From the NCBI GenBank assembly GCA_002281875.1, contig NCHN01000006.1:28074-92073 (forward strand): DNA of 64,000 bases, written 5' to 3'. Positions 9,230 through 18,088 of the stretch are shown here, piece by piece. Source of the DNA: Sphingobacteriia bacterium 24-36-13. Its GTDB lineage: Bacteria; Bacteroidota; Bacteroidia; Chitinophagales; Chitinophagaceae. Position numbers and translations under genes: made by a program. The notes under the pieces are model-generated. The model searched no databases and had not been told where the DNA came from. It saw nothing but the letters and a program-made list of their open reading frames with translations. Within the stretch, counting starts at the first letter, position 1; each line of letters starts with the position of its first letter.

Positions 9230-10006
9230 TTAGAAAGGTCCTCCGTTTACAACAGCTACTAATTCATCATGAATATGTCCATTGGTCGCAATGATATGTG
9301 GTTGGTAAGGAGAATAATAATCCCCTTTAAAGTCGGTTACCTTTCCACCAGCTTCTTCAACCATTAAAAATCCGGCAGCACTGTCCCAAGCTTGCAATTT
9401 GTGTTCATAAAATCCATCGAATCTTCCAGCTGCTACCCAACACAAATCAACTGCCGCACTACCCAATCTTCTTACTGGAACCCCCTTTCTGATTAATTTT
9501 TCAAATACCTGTAAGGGTCCATTGGGTGCATCTAAATAAGTATAAGGGAAACCTGTTACCAAGCAACTCTTGATTAAACTAGTTTTATTTCCTACCTGAA
9601 TTTTTTGATCGTTTAAATAAGCTCCAGCTCCTTTTTCTGCAAAATAAAATTCATTCATAAATGGGTTGTATACCGCGCCCATTATCATTTTACCATCCTT
9701 CTCTATACCAATACTCACACAGCATATAGGAATGCCATTGGCAAAGTTTACTGTTCCATCAATAGGGTCTATAATCCACTTATAAGTAGAATCTTGTTTT
9801 AATTCACCTGATTCTTCACTTAAAATAAAATGATCAGGAAATTCGGCTTGAATGGTATCCATTATGGCCTTTTCTGCTGCATGATCGGCTTCGGTTACCA
9901 GGTTATTAATGCCTTCTTTATTGCTAATGGCAAATGTCCCATTAAAAAAATGTCGAAGTTGAACAGCCCCTGCTTCGGTGGCTTTTAATAAGGTTTGTTT
10001 AAGCAT
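9230..10006 (-). CDS. Inositol monophosphatase family protein (SuhB-like)
   Basis: The protein has the lithium-sensitive phosphatase motifs EESGE, DPIDGTVNFANG and WDSAAGFLMVEEAGG, which bind the metal ions and phosphate. The family dephosphorylates inositol phosphates, and members also act on related sugar or nucleotide phosphates such as PAP. I chose the ATG giving MLKQTLLKATEAG as the start, because the longer in-frame form begins in a stretch shared with the divergent glycosyltransferase and lacks family similarity. It is cytoplasmic and heads the thiL operon. Confidence 0.9.
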   Translation of the reverse strand: MLKQTLLKATEAGAVQLRHFFNGTFAISNKEGINNLVTEADHAAEKAIMDTIQAEFPDHFILSEESGELKQDSTYKWIIDPIDGTVNFANGIPICCVSIGIEKDGKMIMGAVYNPFMNEFYFAEKGAGAYLNDQKIQVGNKTSLIKSCLVTGFPYTYLDAPNGPLQVFEKLIRKGVPVRRLGSAAVDLCWVAAGRFDGFYEHKLQAWDSAAGFLMVEEAGGKVTDFKGDYYSPYQPHIIATNGHIHDELVAVVNGGPF

Positions 10007-10048
10007 GGCGCAAAAGTAACCCAGATTCTGCATCTTTGGAACAATATT

Positions 10049-10909
10049 GTGACTACCGAACTTTCCATAATCATTGTTAATTATCGGGTATATCCCTATT
10101 TAGATGCATGCTTGAGGGCAGTCTCAGCTGCTTTGAGTGAATTAAATGCAGAGATTATTGTTGTAGACAATGATACAGATGAAACCAAACAAATTGTATT
10201 GGCGCATGACTTTCCAACAATTCAATGGATTTGTTTAACCCAAAATTTAGGGTTTGCTAAAGCCAATAACTTAGCATTACAGAAGGCGGTTGGAAAATAT
10301 ATATTGTTTTTAAATCCTGATACTGCTATACAATCCAGTACGCTCAAAGATGCTGTTCAATATTTAAATTCTAATTCAGCTGTGGGTGCAGTAGGAGTGC
10401 AAATGCACAATGGTGATGGATATTTTTTACCGGAAAGTAAGAGAGATCAGCCAAGTTTAATAGGGACTTTATTTAAATTGATGGGTCTTGCGATGCTTTT
10501 TCCTAAATCGGCTCTTTTTAATAGTTATGCTTTAGGCCATTTAGATAAAAACCAGATTCATTCAGTGCCTGTTTTAGCAGGTGCTTTTATCTTGATGCCA
10601 ACTGAACTAATTAAAAAAATAGGGGGCTTTGATGAATCTTTTTTTATGTACGGGGAAGATATAGACCTCAGTTTAAGGGTACTTCAGCAAGGATTCGAAA
10701 ACCATTATTTAGGCAACTTAATCATCACCCATTATAAAGGAGCAAGTTCTAAACAAGATCCAGCGTATCTGGATCATTTTTATGGTTCAATGATCATTTT
10801 TCTAAACAAATACCGCCATTTATATGGAGGCGCTGTTGGGGCTTGGTGGTTAAAAAATTGTATTCGAATTATAGCTTGGATGGCTAATTTCAAGAAAAAA
10901 ATTCAATAA
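10049..10909 (+). CDS. Glycosyltransferase family 2 (rhamnosyltransferase-like)
   Basis: The GT-A fold is visible from ELSIIIVNYRV at the front, through IIVVDNDTDE and the nucleotide-sugar metal motif in LFLNPDTAI, to AFILMPTELIKKIGGFDESFFMYGEDIDLSLR, which is typical of WbbL-like rhamnosyltransferases. I chose the GTG start just before TTELSIIIV, since the longer frame adds residues unrelated to the family. The enzyme probably transfers a sugar to a cell-surface glycan. It is divergent from the suhB-like gene across about 42 bases, which must hold both promoters. Confidence 0.85.
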   Translation: MTTELSIIIVNYRVYPYLDACLRAVSAALSELNAEIIVVDNDTDETKQIVLAHDFPTIQWICLTQNLGFAKANNLALQKAVGKYILFLNPDTAIQSSTLKDAVQYLNSNSAVGAVGVQMHNGDGYFLPESKRDQPSLIGTLFKLMGLAMLFPKSALFNSYALGHLDKNQIHSVPVLAGAFILMPTELIKKIGGFDESFFMYGEDIDLSLRVLQQGFENHYLGNLIITHYKGASSKQDPAYLDHFYGSMIIFLNKYRHLYGGAVGAWWLKNCIRIIAWMANFKKKIQ

Positions 10910-10976
10910 GGGTTTTCACAAAATATTATATATAATTCATTTAGTTTAGCTTCGTAGCTTAACTGTTAACGAACGC

Positions 10977-12500
10977 ATGTCTATAATTGATCTTAAACTG
11001 CCGAATGCAATTTTAAAGGCACTAAGGCTTCCGCAGAACAATCTCCGCAGAGATCAGTTGAGGGTGCTAAAAAAGCTGTTGAAAAAAGCTAGGTTTACTT
11101 CGTTTGGTCAGCAATATCGTTTTGATGAAATCTTATTGAGCAAACACCCTGGAAAAAAATTTCAGGAATTGGTTCCAACTTTTAATTACAATAAAATTTA
11201 CAATGAGTGGTGGCATAAAACCATCAAAGGACAATCGGATATTTGTTGGCCGGGTAAAATCAAGTATTATGCGTTAAGCAGCGGAACCAGTGAGTCGGCC
11301 AGTAAATATATTCCTATTACCAACGATTTATTACGTGGCAATAAAATTGTCATGATTAAGCAACTACTCAGTTTGGGTAAGTACGAAAATATTCCCTTCA
11401 CTTCTATTGGAAAAGGTTGGCTAACGTTGGGAGGCAGTACCGAATTACAAAAAGGGCCTGGTTATTTTGCAGGAGACCTCAGTGGGATAACCGCTAAGAA
11501 AGCGCCATTTTGGTTTCAACCATTTTACAAGCCGGGTAAAAAGATTGCCAAACAAAAAGATTGGAATAAAAAAATAGCAGAAATAGTTGAAAAAGCACCT
11601 GAATGGGATATTGGCTTTTTAATTGGCGTTCCCGCCTGGATTCAGATGTGTGTAGAGCAAATAGTAGAGCGATATCAATTAAAAAATATTCATGAGCTAT
11701 GGCCCAATCTCGCCTTTTTTGTGCACGGTGGAGTAAGTTTTGAGCCCTATAAAAAAGGTTTCGAAAAAATGTTGGGTAAACCCATCACGTATATAGAAAC
11801 CTATTTGGCTAGTGAAGGATTTATTGCTTACCAAGACCGCCAATATGCTAAGGGCATGCGATTGGTAACCAATGAACATATTTTTTTAGAATTCGTTCCT
11901 TTTGATGATATCAATTTTACTGCTGATGGAGAAATGATTGAAAATCCCGAAGCTTTGATGTTACATGAAGTAGAAGAGGGAAAGGACTATGCTTTGTTGA
12001 TTAGTACTACTGCAGGCACTTGGCGTTATTTGATTGGAGATACAGTCAAATTTGTAGACAAAGAAAAATCGGAGATCATTATCACAGGAAGAACCAAACA
12101 CTTTTTGAGTTTGGTGGGAGAGCATTTGAGTGTAGATAATATGAACAAAGCTGTTCAAATGGCTTCCCAAAAATTCAATATCAGTATTCCAGAATTTACT
12201 GTTGCTGGTATACCTGTAGATAATTTCTTTGGACACCATTGGTTTGTAGCATGTGACGATAAAGTAGATCCAAAGCTATTATGTAATTTCATTGATGAAT
12301 GTTTAAACGAACTCAATGATGATTATGCAGTTGAAAGAAAAAGTGCTTTAAAGGAAATAAGATTGAGCGTATTAAAAGAAGATGACTTCATGAACTTTAT
12401 GTTGAGTAAGGGTAAAGTAGGAGGTCAACATAAATTTCCTAGGGTATTAAAAGGAACCATGCTAAATGATTGGTATCAATTCTTAGAAAAAAATAAATGA
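10977..12500 (+). CDS. GH3 auxin-responsive promoter family protein (acyl-acid amido synthetase-like)
   Basis: The 507-residue protein belongs to the ANL adenylating fold related to plant GH3 enzymes (IAA- or jasmonate-amido synthetases). Visible elements are the phosphate-binding loop in YALSSGTSESASKYIP, the ETYLASEGFIAYQ region and LLISTTAGTWRYLIGDTVKF followed by IITGRTKHFLSLVGEHL. Bacterial members are common in Bacteroidota and mostly uncharacterised. They presumably adenylate a carboxylic acid and pass it to an amine. The stop overlaps the next gene by 4 bases. Confidence 0.88.
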   Translation: MSIIDLKLPNAILKALRLPQNNLRRDQLRVLKKLLKKARFTSFGQQYRFDEILLSKHPGKKFQELVPTFNYNKIYNEWWHKTIKGQSDICWPGKIKYYALSSGTSESASKYIPITNDLLRGNKIVMIKQLLSLGKYENIPFTSIGKGWLTLGGSTELQKGPGYFAGDLSGITAKKAPFWFQPFYKPGKKIAKQKDWNKKIAEIVEKAPEWDIGFLIGVPAWIQMCVEQIVERYQLKNIHELWPNLAFFVHGGVSFEPYKKGFEKMLGKPITYIETYLASEGFIAYQDRQYAKGMRLVTNEHIFLEFVPFDDINFTADGEMIENPEALMLHEVEEGKDYALLISTTAGTWRYLIGDTVKFVDKEKSEIIITGRTKHFLSLVGEHLSVDNMNKAVQMASQKFNISIPEFTVAGIPVDNFFGHHWFVACDDKVDPKLLCNFIDECLNELNDDYAVERKSALKEIRLSVLKEDDFMNFMLSKGKVGGQHKFPRVLKGTMLNDWYQFLEKNK

Positions 12501-13150
12501 AGTTGAAGCTATATTTTGCCTGCTTTTTAATAACCACTTCATTATTGTGCTCATTTGCACTTGCACAACCAACCACCAAGAAAAATACTTTTATACATAA
12601 AGACTTAAGAGCACCAGAAACCCTTCAAGTACTCTTTAAAACAAACAAAGGAAATTTTATTATTCAGTCTTATCGTTCTTGGGCGCCTCTAGCAGCAGAT
12701 CGATTTTATACTTTAGTAAAAAAAGGTTTCTATACCAATATCTATATTTTTAGGGTAGAAAAAGATTATGTGGTACAGTTTGGAATTTCTGATAACCCTA
12801 AAGAAAGTAGTTTTTGGGACAAAGCCCGACTAAAAGACGAGCCGGTAATTCAAAAACATAAAAAGGGAATGGTTGCATTTGCAAGGAGTGAAAAGAATTC
12901 TCGCACTACTCAACTGTTTGTGAATATGCAAGACAATGCTAAACTAGACACTACCATGAGAGAAGGGGTACACGGTTATCCCCCCTTTGGCAAAGTAGTC
13001 AGTGGTATAAATATCTTTTTCCAATTGAATGACCAATATGCCAAAAGAATACTACCATTACAAGATTCCATCTATCGGTATGGCAATCAATACTTGGTTC
13101 AACATTTTCCTGGTTTAGATAAAATTATCAGCGCAACAATTATCCGTTAG
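12497..13150 (+). CDS. Exported cyclophilin-type peptidyl-prolyl isomerase
   Basis: A signal peptide ends at FALAQ and is followed by a single cyclophilin domain (about residues 40-200). The catalytic Arg can be placed in YIFRVEKDYVVQFG and the substrate-groove strand in VAFARSEKNSRTTQLFVN. Both are diverged from the usual FHRVIPGFMIQGGD and FSMARS..SQFFI patterns, so catalytic efficiency may differ. It probably helps fold envelope proteins in the periplasm. Overlap with the GH3 gene suggests coupled translation. Confidence 0.85.
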   Translation: MKLKLYFACFLITTSLLCSFALAQPTTKKNTFIHKDLRAPETLQVLFKTNKGNFIIQSYRSWAPLAADRFYTLVKKGFYTNIYIFRVEKDYVVQFGISDNPKESSFWDKARLKDEPVIQKHKKGMVAFARSEKNSRTTQLFVNMQDNAKLDTTMREGVHGYPPFGKVVSGINIFFQLNDQYAKRILPLQDSIYRYGNQYLVQHFPGLDKIISATIIR

Positions 13151-13201
13151 AATAACACTAATCAGTTATTTTTGTGAACTGACTAAACAAAGGCTATTGG
13201 C

Positions 13202-13858
13202 ATGATTGCACCATTGATGAAGGGATTGGTTTTGGGATTGATTCTGAGTATTTCAGTGGGCCCGGTCATTTTTGCCATTATTAAACAAAGTTTGGCCAAT
13301 GGCCACAAAGCAGGATATACTTTTGTTGCAGGCGTATCGGCTAGTGATATTAGCTTAGTGTTGGTTTGTAATGTTTTTACTTCCTTTTTTACTACAGCCC
13401 TTTCTCATAGTAATGCCATTGCAATTGCTGGCAGCATTTTTTTAATTGGAGTAGGAATCTATACTTTCTTCTTTAAAAAAGTGATTGTAGATGAAGACAA
13501 TAAAATTGAAATCAAGAAATTTCGCAAAAGAGATTTAGCGGGTATATTCTTATCGGGCTATTTTATGAATATGCTTAACCCGGCTGTATTTCTTTTTTGG
13601 TTTGCTTGGACAGCTGCTATTACAGGAGATGCCGCAAGTACCCCCAACCCCAATCAATACAAGTGGATTGTTTTTATAACCTGTTTAGTCTTTGTATTAC
13701 TTTCAGATATTGCTAAAGTAGCTTTAGCTGGTAAATTAAGAGAACGCTTAACCCCAACTATTTTACACCGAATTAATAAATTATCAGGACTAATATTGAT
13801 TGGGTTTGGTATTGCACTAATTTGGGGCGTGCTCAATTTTGGAGACCAATTAAAATAG
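13202..13858 (+). CDS. LysE family amino-acid exporter
   Basis: There are six hydrophobic segments in 218 residues and the LysE/RhtB signature near the N-terminus (LGLILSISVGPVIFAIIKQSLANGHKAG region). A second conserved stretch, FLSGYFMNMLNPAVFLFW, lies in the middle. The family exports lysine, homoserine, threonine or other small metabolites. The substrate cannot be read from sequence. It sits 29 bases upstream of mtgA. Confidence 0.88.
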   Translation: MIAPLMKGLVLGLILSISVGPVIFAIIKQSLANGHKAGYTFVAGVSASDISLVLVCNVFTSFFTTALSHSNAIAIAGSIFLIGVGIYTFFFKKVIVDEDNKIEIKKFRKRDLAGIFLSGYFMNMLNPAVFLFWFAWTAAITGDAASTPNPNQYKWIVFITCLVFVLLSDIAKVALAGKLRERLTPTILHRINKLSGLILIGFGIALIWGVLNFGDQLK

Positions 13859-13887
13859 ATTGTATCTTTTGATTGAAATAATTATCA

Positions 13888-14589
13888 GTGATTAAAAAAA
13901 TCTGGAAAAAAACAAAACGCGTATTGCTGATTTTGTTTTTGAGTTCACTCTTCTATACGATTGTTTGTAGATGGGTTATGCCGCCAATCACCATCACTCA
14001 AATTGCCAATACTTTTGGTTATGGTCTCAAAAGAGATTATGTATCGTGGAGTCAAATAAATTACTCGGTAAAATTGGCTGCAATTGCTAGTGAAGACCAA
14101 GCATTTCCAGATCATAGTGGATTTGATTGGGATGCTATTGAGAAGAGTTTAAAGCCCAAGAAAAAAGGAAAGAAAACAAAAATTCCATTAGGGGGTGGTG
14201 CAAGTACCATTACCCAGCAAACAGCTAAGAATGTTTTTTTATGGCAGGGGGGATTCATCACCAAGTTTATTCGAAAAGTACCCGAGCTCTATTTTACCAA
14301 ACTGATTGAATGGGTTTGGGGCAAAGAGCGCATACTAGAAGTATATTTAAATGTAATTGAAATGGGTCCTGGTATTTTTGGTATTCAAGCTGCTGCTAAA
14401 CATTACTTTAAAAAAGACGCTGCTAAGCTTACTCGTTCAGAAGCTGCCATGATTATTTCCTGTTTGCCCAATCCTAAAAAATTTACTGTTAAGCCAATGA
14501 GCAGAAGGGTTGCTTGGCGTTATCCGCAAATATTAAAACAGATGAATAATTTAGAAGGAGATGAAGACATCAAAAATTTATTGCGTTAA
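13888..14589 (+). CDS. mtgA: Monofunctional peptidoglycan glycosyltransferase
   Basis: MtgA polymerises lipid II into glycan strands. An N-terminal membrane anchor (about residues 10-28) precedes one GT51 domain. It has the catalytic Glu in IASEDQAFPDHSGFD, the GGASTITQQTAKN motif, and the KERILEVYLNVIEMG and AAKHYF motifs. No transpeptidase domain follows. The start is a GTG, supported because the anchor begins directly after it. The stop interlocks with the convergent NR-kinase-like gene through TTAA. Confidence 0.95.
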   Translation: MIKKIWKKTKRVLLILFLSSLFYTIVCRWVMPPITITQIANTFGYGLKRDYVSWSQINYSVKLAAIASEDQAFPDHSGFDWDAIEKSLKPKKKGKKTKIPLGGGASTITQQTAKNVFLWQGGFITKFIRKVPELYFTKLIEWVWGKERILEVYLNVIEMGPGIFGIQAAAKHYFKKDAAKLTRSEAAMIISCLPNPKKFTVKPMSRRVAWRYPQILKQMNNLEGDEDIKNLLR

Positions 14590-15128
14590 AGCATGAACTG
14601 GTTGATTGCTTTAATGGCTGCTTGAGTTCTTTCGGTATTATTGCCACTAATTAAAGCCCATGGTGTTGGCTGATTCAGTAATAAATCTTTATAAATAGCA
14701 AATAATTCTTGTCTAGGTTTTTCATCGGGGTATTCTCTTAGTTCATCTTTTACCCAAGGCAAATCAATATTGCATAATAAATAACCGTCGTATTTTTTTT
14801 TAACGATGGTATCTAAAATAAAAAAATCACATTCCCCAAATACATATTCACTCCACACTTTCATAACATACATATCAGTATCTATGAATAGTATGGGTGC
14901 TTTATTGCTATCTAATAATGATTTAGTTGTCAGCTCCTCTAATTTCAATTGACCTTTTGCAATCTTCAATAAATCTGCAGGCGTATAGCTGGTACCATTT
15001 TTTAATAAATATTCTCTTGCATATTCTTCACACCATGCAGATTGAAAGTGTGCTGCCAACGATTTACACAACGTGCTTTTACCTGTACTTTCCGGACCTA
15101 GAATTACAAATTTCTTAATGGCTTTCAT
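14586..15128 (-). CDS. NadR-like ATPase, probable nicotinamide riboside kinase domain
   Basis: A P-loop (GPESTGKST, residues 11-19) of the type found in the C-terminal domain of NadR leads an AAA-like kinase of 180 residues. The LFIDTDMYVMKVWSEYVFG stretch also matches the NadR ribosylnicotinamide kinase domain. Neither the NadR DNA-binding part nor the adenylyltransferase domain is present. The start overlaps the end of pnuC by 14 bases. A nicotinamide riboside importer directly upstream strongly supports a job in NAD salvage: phosphorylation on entry traps the substrate in the cell. Confidence 0.88.
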   Translation of the reverse strand: MKAIKKFVILGPESTGKSTLCKSLAAHFQSAWCEEYAREYLLKNGTSYTPADLLKIAKGQLKLEELTTKSLLDSNKAPILFIDTDMYVMKVWSEYVFGECDFFILDTIVKKKYDGYLLCNIDLPWVKDELREYPDEKPRQELFAIYKDLLLNQPTPWALISGNNTERTQAAIKAINQFML

Positions 15129-15747
15129 ATTGTGCTTTTTTCTGCCAACTCATTAAGCCGGCAATGGCTAAGATCAAGAGTACCACAAATTGCACACTAG
15201 TAAATACATAGCCTTTTATAAAATATAACGGAATAGAAGCAATATTTGTTGCTATCCACCAATACCAGCTGGCCACTTTTTTTCTAGCCATTAACCACAT
15301 TCCAGTGTATGCGGTAGCACTTGCAAATGCATCGGCCCAAGGAATGGCTTCGGGTGCAAAAGATGCTTTTAGCCAAGTGAGTGCAAAAAATATTATCAGA
15401 TAAAATGAAATAAAAAACATCCACTGTTGTATCTGATCTTTTGAATTGCTAAAAGTTATTTTCAATTGTACTTCTTGGGTATTTTGGTTGATTTTACTCC
15501 ACCATATCCAGCCATAGATGCTTACGATTGTATAATATAAGTTTACGCTTGCTTCACCATATAGCTGTCCCTTTAAACTCAAGTAAATGTAAATAGTGGT
15601 ATTAATTAATCCAATGGGATATACTAGAATATTTTCTTTTCTGCTAAACCAAACACTAGCAATACCCGCACAAACTGCAACAAATTCTAGTAAGCTTGTT
15701 TGTTGCAAACCTGTCATGAATTGTTGGAATATATCTGTTATACTCAT
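15115..15747 (-). CDS. pnuC: Nicotinamide riboside transporter PnuC
   Basis: The inner-membrane carrier has about seven hydrophobic segments in 210 residues. It shows PnuC features: the early VWFSRKENILVYPIGLINT stretch, YGWIWW and the late conserved WYWWIATNIASIPLY region, all rich in Trp. PnuC facilitates nicotinamide riboside uptake and depends on a kinase to trap it. The kinase-like gene overlaps its 3' end. The start overlaps the stop of the upstream membrane glycosyltransferase by 1 base, so it is part of a tight operon. Confidence 0.93.
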   Translation of the reverse strand: MSITDIFQQFMTGLQQTSLLEFVAVCAGIASVWFSRKENILVYPIGLINTTIYIYLSLKGQLYGEASVNLYYTIVSIYGWIWWSKINQNTQEVQLKITFSNSKDQIQQWMFFISFYLIIFFALTWLKASFAPEAIPWADAFASATAYTGMWLMARKKVASWYWWIATNIASIPLYFIKGYVFTSVQFVVLLILAIAGLMSWQKKAQYESH

Positions 15748-17264
15748 TACTTGTTGGTAGGGGTAAAATAAAAAATGGAACCATCTTTAAACTGCCATTC
15801 TTTGGTTTGTTTAAAATGAGCTCGAATATATTCATCATCTATTAAATCAGGGTTTTTCCCATATTCAAACCAAACAAGATAGATATTTTGATGATTTAAA
15901 AAAGGATCAATTTCTTGTTGCAAATCTTTATGCGGCAAAGGATTGGCTTTGATATTCGCTAGAAAAAATACAGCATCATTGGCATTTGAATAAATGGGTG
16001 CTTGGTAACTGCTGTGATGCGTTTTCATAAACTGGAGTAAAGGAGAACCCCTCCAAAGATCATCGGTGTATCCTGGAATACCAGCGTACCCTATCCCCTC
16101 CCAATTGAATAAATGAGCTTGATAATGATGATTTGCTCCTATTGCATACCAAACACTAAAAACCAAAAGAATGAATACTTTTTTATATCGCCTAGATGCA
16201 ACCATCCATTGGTAGAAACAATGGGCAATTAAAATAAATAAGGGAATATATAATGGAATTAATAACCGGCTGCTTAATGTTTCAAACCTTGAAATACTTG
16301 CAATAAATAATATGAAAGCTCCATATACCAATACAAACAAACTTAAAAGGGAAATAACCGATGCAAAAAATTGTTGTTGAATCAGCCGATACAATAATAC
16401 AACGATTACTATGAATAAAAGTATAACGCCAATGATTAGTAAGGTAGTAGAAGAATCATTTTCACTATTAGGAAACCAATACCCCAACACATTTATAAAA
16501 TCTTGCAAATTGGTTTGGAATGTTTTTAAGGAAGATTGTCTAACGCCGGCAAATGTTTGCGTTAGTAGTTTATTACGGATAATATTGAGCAATGGTAAAC
16601 TACAACCAACCAACACGAGTAGTCCAATATGTTTTAGTTTGGTCCGCCAATTAAATTGAATGTAAAATAGAATGAGTAGGCCTCCTGTAATTAATAAAGT
16701 AATACCCACGTATCTTATTGAGCAAGTAATTGCTGCAATAGTTCCAGCTATTAGCAACCAATTCTTTTTTTCTGTAAGTAAATATTGGTGAAAGGCAACT
16801 ATAAAAATCAGTACTAAAAGTATAAACACTGTTTCAGACCATAACATGGTATACACTTCTAATATACCCGGACTACTAAGTATTAAACACAAAATTAATA
16901 ACCGAAAAAACCCATTTTTAATTTTTGCATGAAGAAGCAAATAACTACTGGTATATAATACTGCTGCTAATAATAGACTATTAAGTATTGGCGCGGCTGT
17001 AATCACTTCAGTAAAAAAAACCAACTTAACCAAACCCAATAATAGCGGGTAACCCAGAGGAAAATTTACTAAGGGTAAATTATTGTAATCGGTAAATTGA
17101 AAGGAATCCGAAAAATGATTCGCTGTACTTAAATAGGCAACAGAATCCGGGGAAATACCAATGCCACTATGGGCAGTATAAAAAGCAATCCAAATAAACG
17201 CAAATGCAGATGCAAGTAATGCATCCCAATGCGTTTTAAAAAAATGGATTAAATAAGATTTCAT
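15747..17264 (-). CDS. Multi-pass membrane glycosyltransferase (GT39/ArnT-like)
   Basis: About 505 residues with roughly 11-13 hydrophobic segments and a soluble C-terminal part resemble the PMT_2/ArnT superfamily, which uses polyprenyl-phosphate sugars outside the inner membrane. The first external loop holds a GISPDSVAYLS stretch with an Asp in the position expected for the catalytic residue. A FPLGYPLLLGL motif follows. The ATG at 17264 is preferred over the one 9 bases upstream, but either is possible. Acceptor and donor are unknown. The gene links the Nfu protein and pnuC in one transcription unit. Confidence 0.75.
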   Translation of the reverse strand: MKSYLIHFFKTHWDALLASAFAFIWIAFYTAHSGIGISPDSVAYLSTANHFSDSFQFTDYNNLPLVNFPLGYPLLLGLVKLVFFTEVITAAPILNSLLLAAVLYTSSYLLLHAKIKNGFFRLLILCLILSSPGILEVYTMLWSETVFILLVLIFIVAFHQYLLTEKKNWLLIAGTIAAITCSIRYVGITLLITGGLLILFYIQFNWRTKLKHIGLLVLVGCSLPLLNIIRNKLLTQTFAGVRQSSLKTFQTNLQDFINVLGYWFPNSENDSSTTLLIIGVILLFIVIVVLLYRLIQQQFFASVISLLSLFVLVYGAFILFIASISRFETLSSRLLIPLYIPLFILIAHCFYQWMVASRRYKKVFILLVFSVWYAIGANHHYQAHLFNWEGIGYAGIPGYTDDLWRGSPLLQFMKTHHSSYQAPIYSNANDAVFFLANIKANPLPHKDLQQEIDPFLNHQNIYLVWFEYGKNPDLIDDEYIRAHFKQTKEWQFKDGSIFYFTPTNK

Positions 17265-17293
17265 GTAATGCAAGATACTGCACTACGCTTTCT

Positions 17294-17893
17294 TTATTCT
17301 GCTTCTGCAACAACTTCTTTTACTTCAGGAATCATGCGTTTCATCATTCCTTCTATTCCAGCTTTCAATGTTATCATAGAAGATGGGCAACCTGAACAAG
17401 AACCCTGTAACATTAGATTTACTATACCATCGTTATAGCTTTTGAATTGTATAGCACCGCCGTCCATTTCAACTGCAGGTTTTACGTAGTTCTCTAGTAA
17501 TTCTTTTACGCGTTTAACAATATCGTCGTCGTCTGCGCTAACGGTATTGCTGGCTTCTTGCTTTACTTTAGCTACTTCTTCTTCATTAACCACAACACCG
17601 CCGTTTTCTAAATATTGTTTCAAAAACTCTTTGATGGTTGGAATAATATCCTGCCAATCTTCGGTATCAATTGTTTTGGTAAGCGTGATGAAATTGCTGG
17701 CAATAAACACACTTTTGATAAAAGGGAAACTGAACAATTCTTTGGCCAATGGTGATGGAGTTGCCAAGGATTCATCTGCAAAATCAATGCTTTTTCCAGG
17801 GTACAATAATTTGTTTGCCACAAATTTCATAGTCTCTGGATTAGGAGTCATTTCTGTATAAATGCTGATGACAGGGTTGCCAGTCTTAATCAT
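17294..17893 (-). CDS. NifU-like Fe-S cluster scaffold/carrier (Nfu family)
   Basis: The 199-residue protein has an N-terminal Nfu_N domain (about 10-95, starting with the IYTEMTPNPETMKFV stretch) and a C-terminal NifU-like domain (about 118-195). The cluster-binding pair is Cys166 and Cys169 in GSCSGCPSS. Nfu proteins carry 4Fe-4S clusters from the SUF/ISC machinery to target enzymes in the cytoplasm. It heads the minus-strand unit that continues with the membrane glycosyltransferase and pnuC. Confidence 0.93.
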   Translation of the reverse strand: MIKTGNPVISIYTEMTPNPETMKFVANKLLYPGKSIDFADESLATPSPLAKELFSFPFIKSVFIASNFITLTKTIDTEDWQDIIPTIKEFLKQYLENGGVVVNEEEVAKVKQEASNTVSADDDDIVKRVKELLENYVKPAVEMDGGAIQFKSYNDGIVNLMLQGSCSGCPSSMITLKAGIEGMMKRMIPEVKEVVAEAE

Positions 17894-18088
17894 AGTATGC
17901 TGTTTTACGTAAGTTATTCTTCTGCAAATTTAAAACAATTCGTTTGGAGCAAAAGTTCAATCCTTGGGTTTAGTCCATTCTTGGCCCTTATTTTTCGGAT
18001 ATCGTAAGTTCACTCAATAAATGCCTTCTTTTTGCGTTATTCTATTTGCGCTACTCATGATTTAGATAAGCAGCTAATATTTAGGCAT

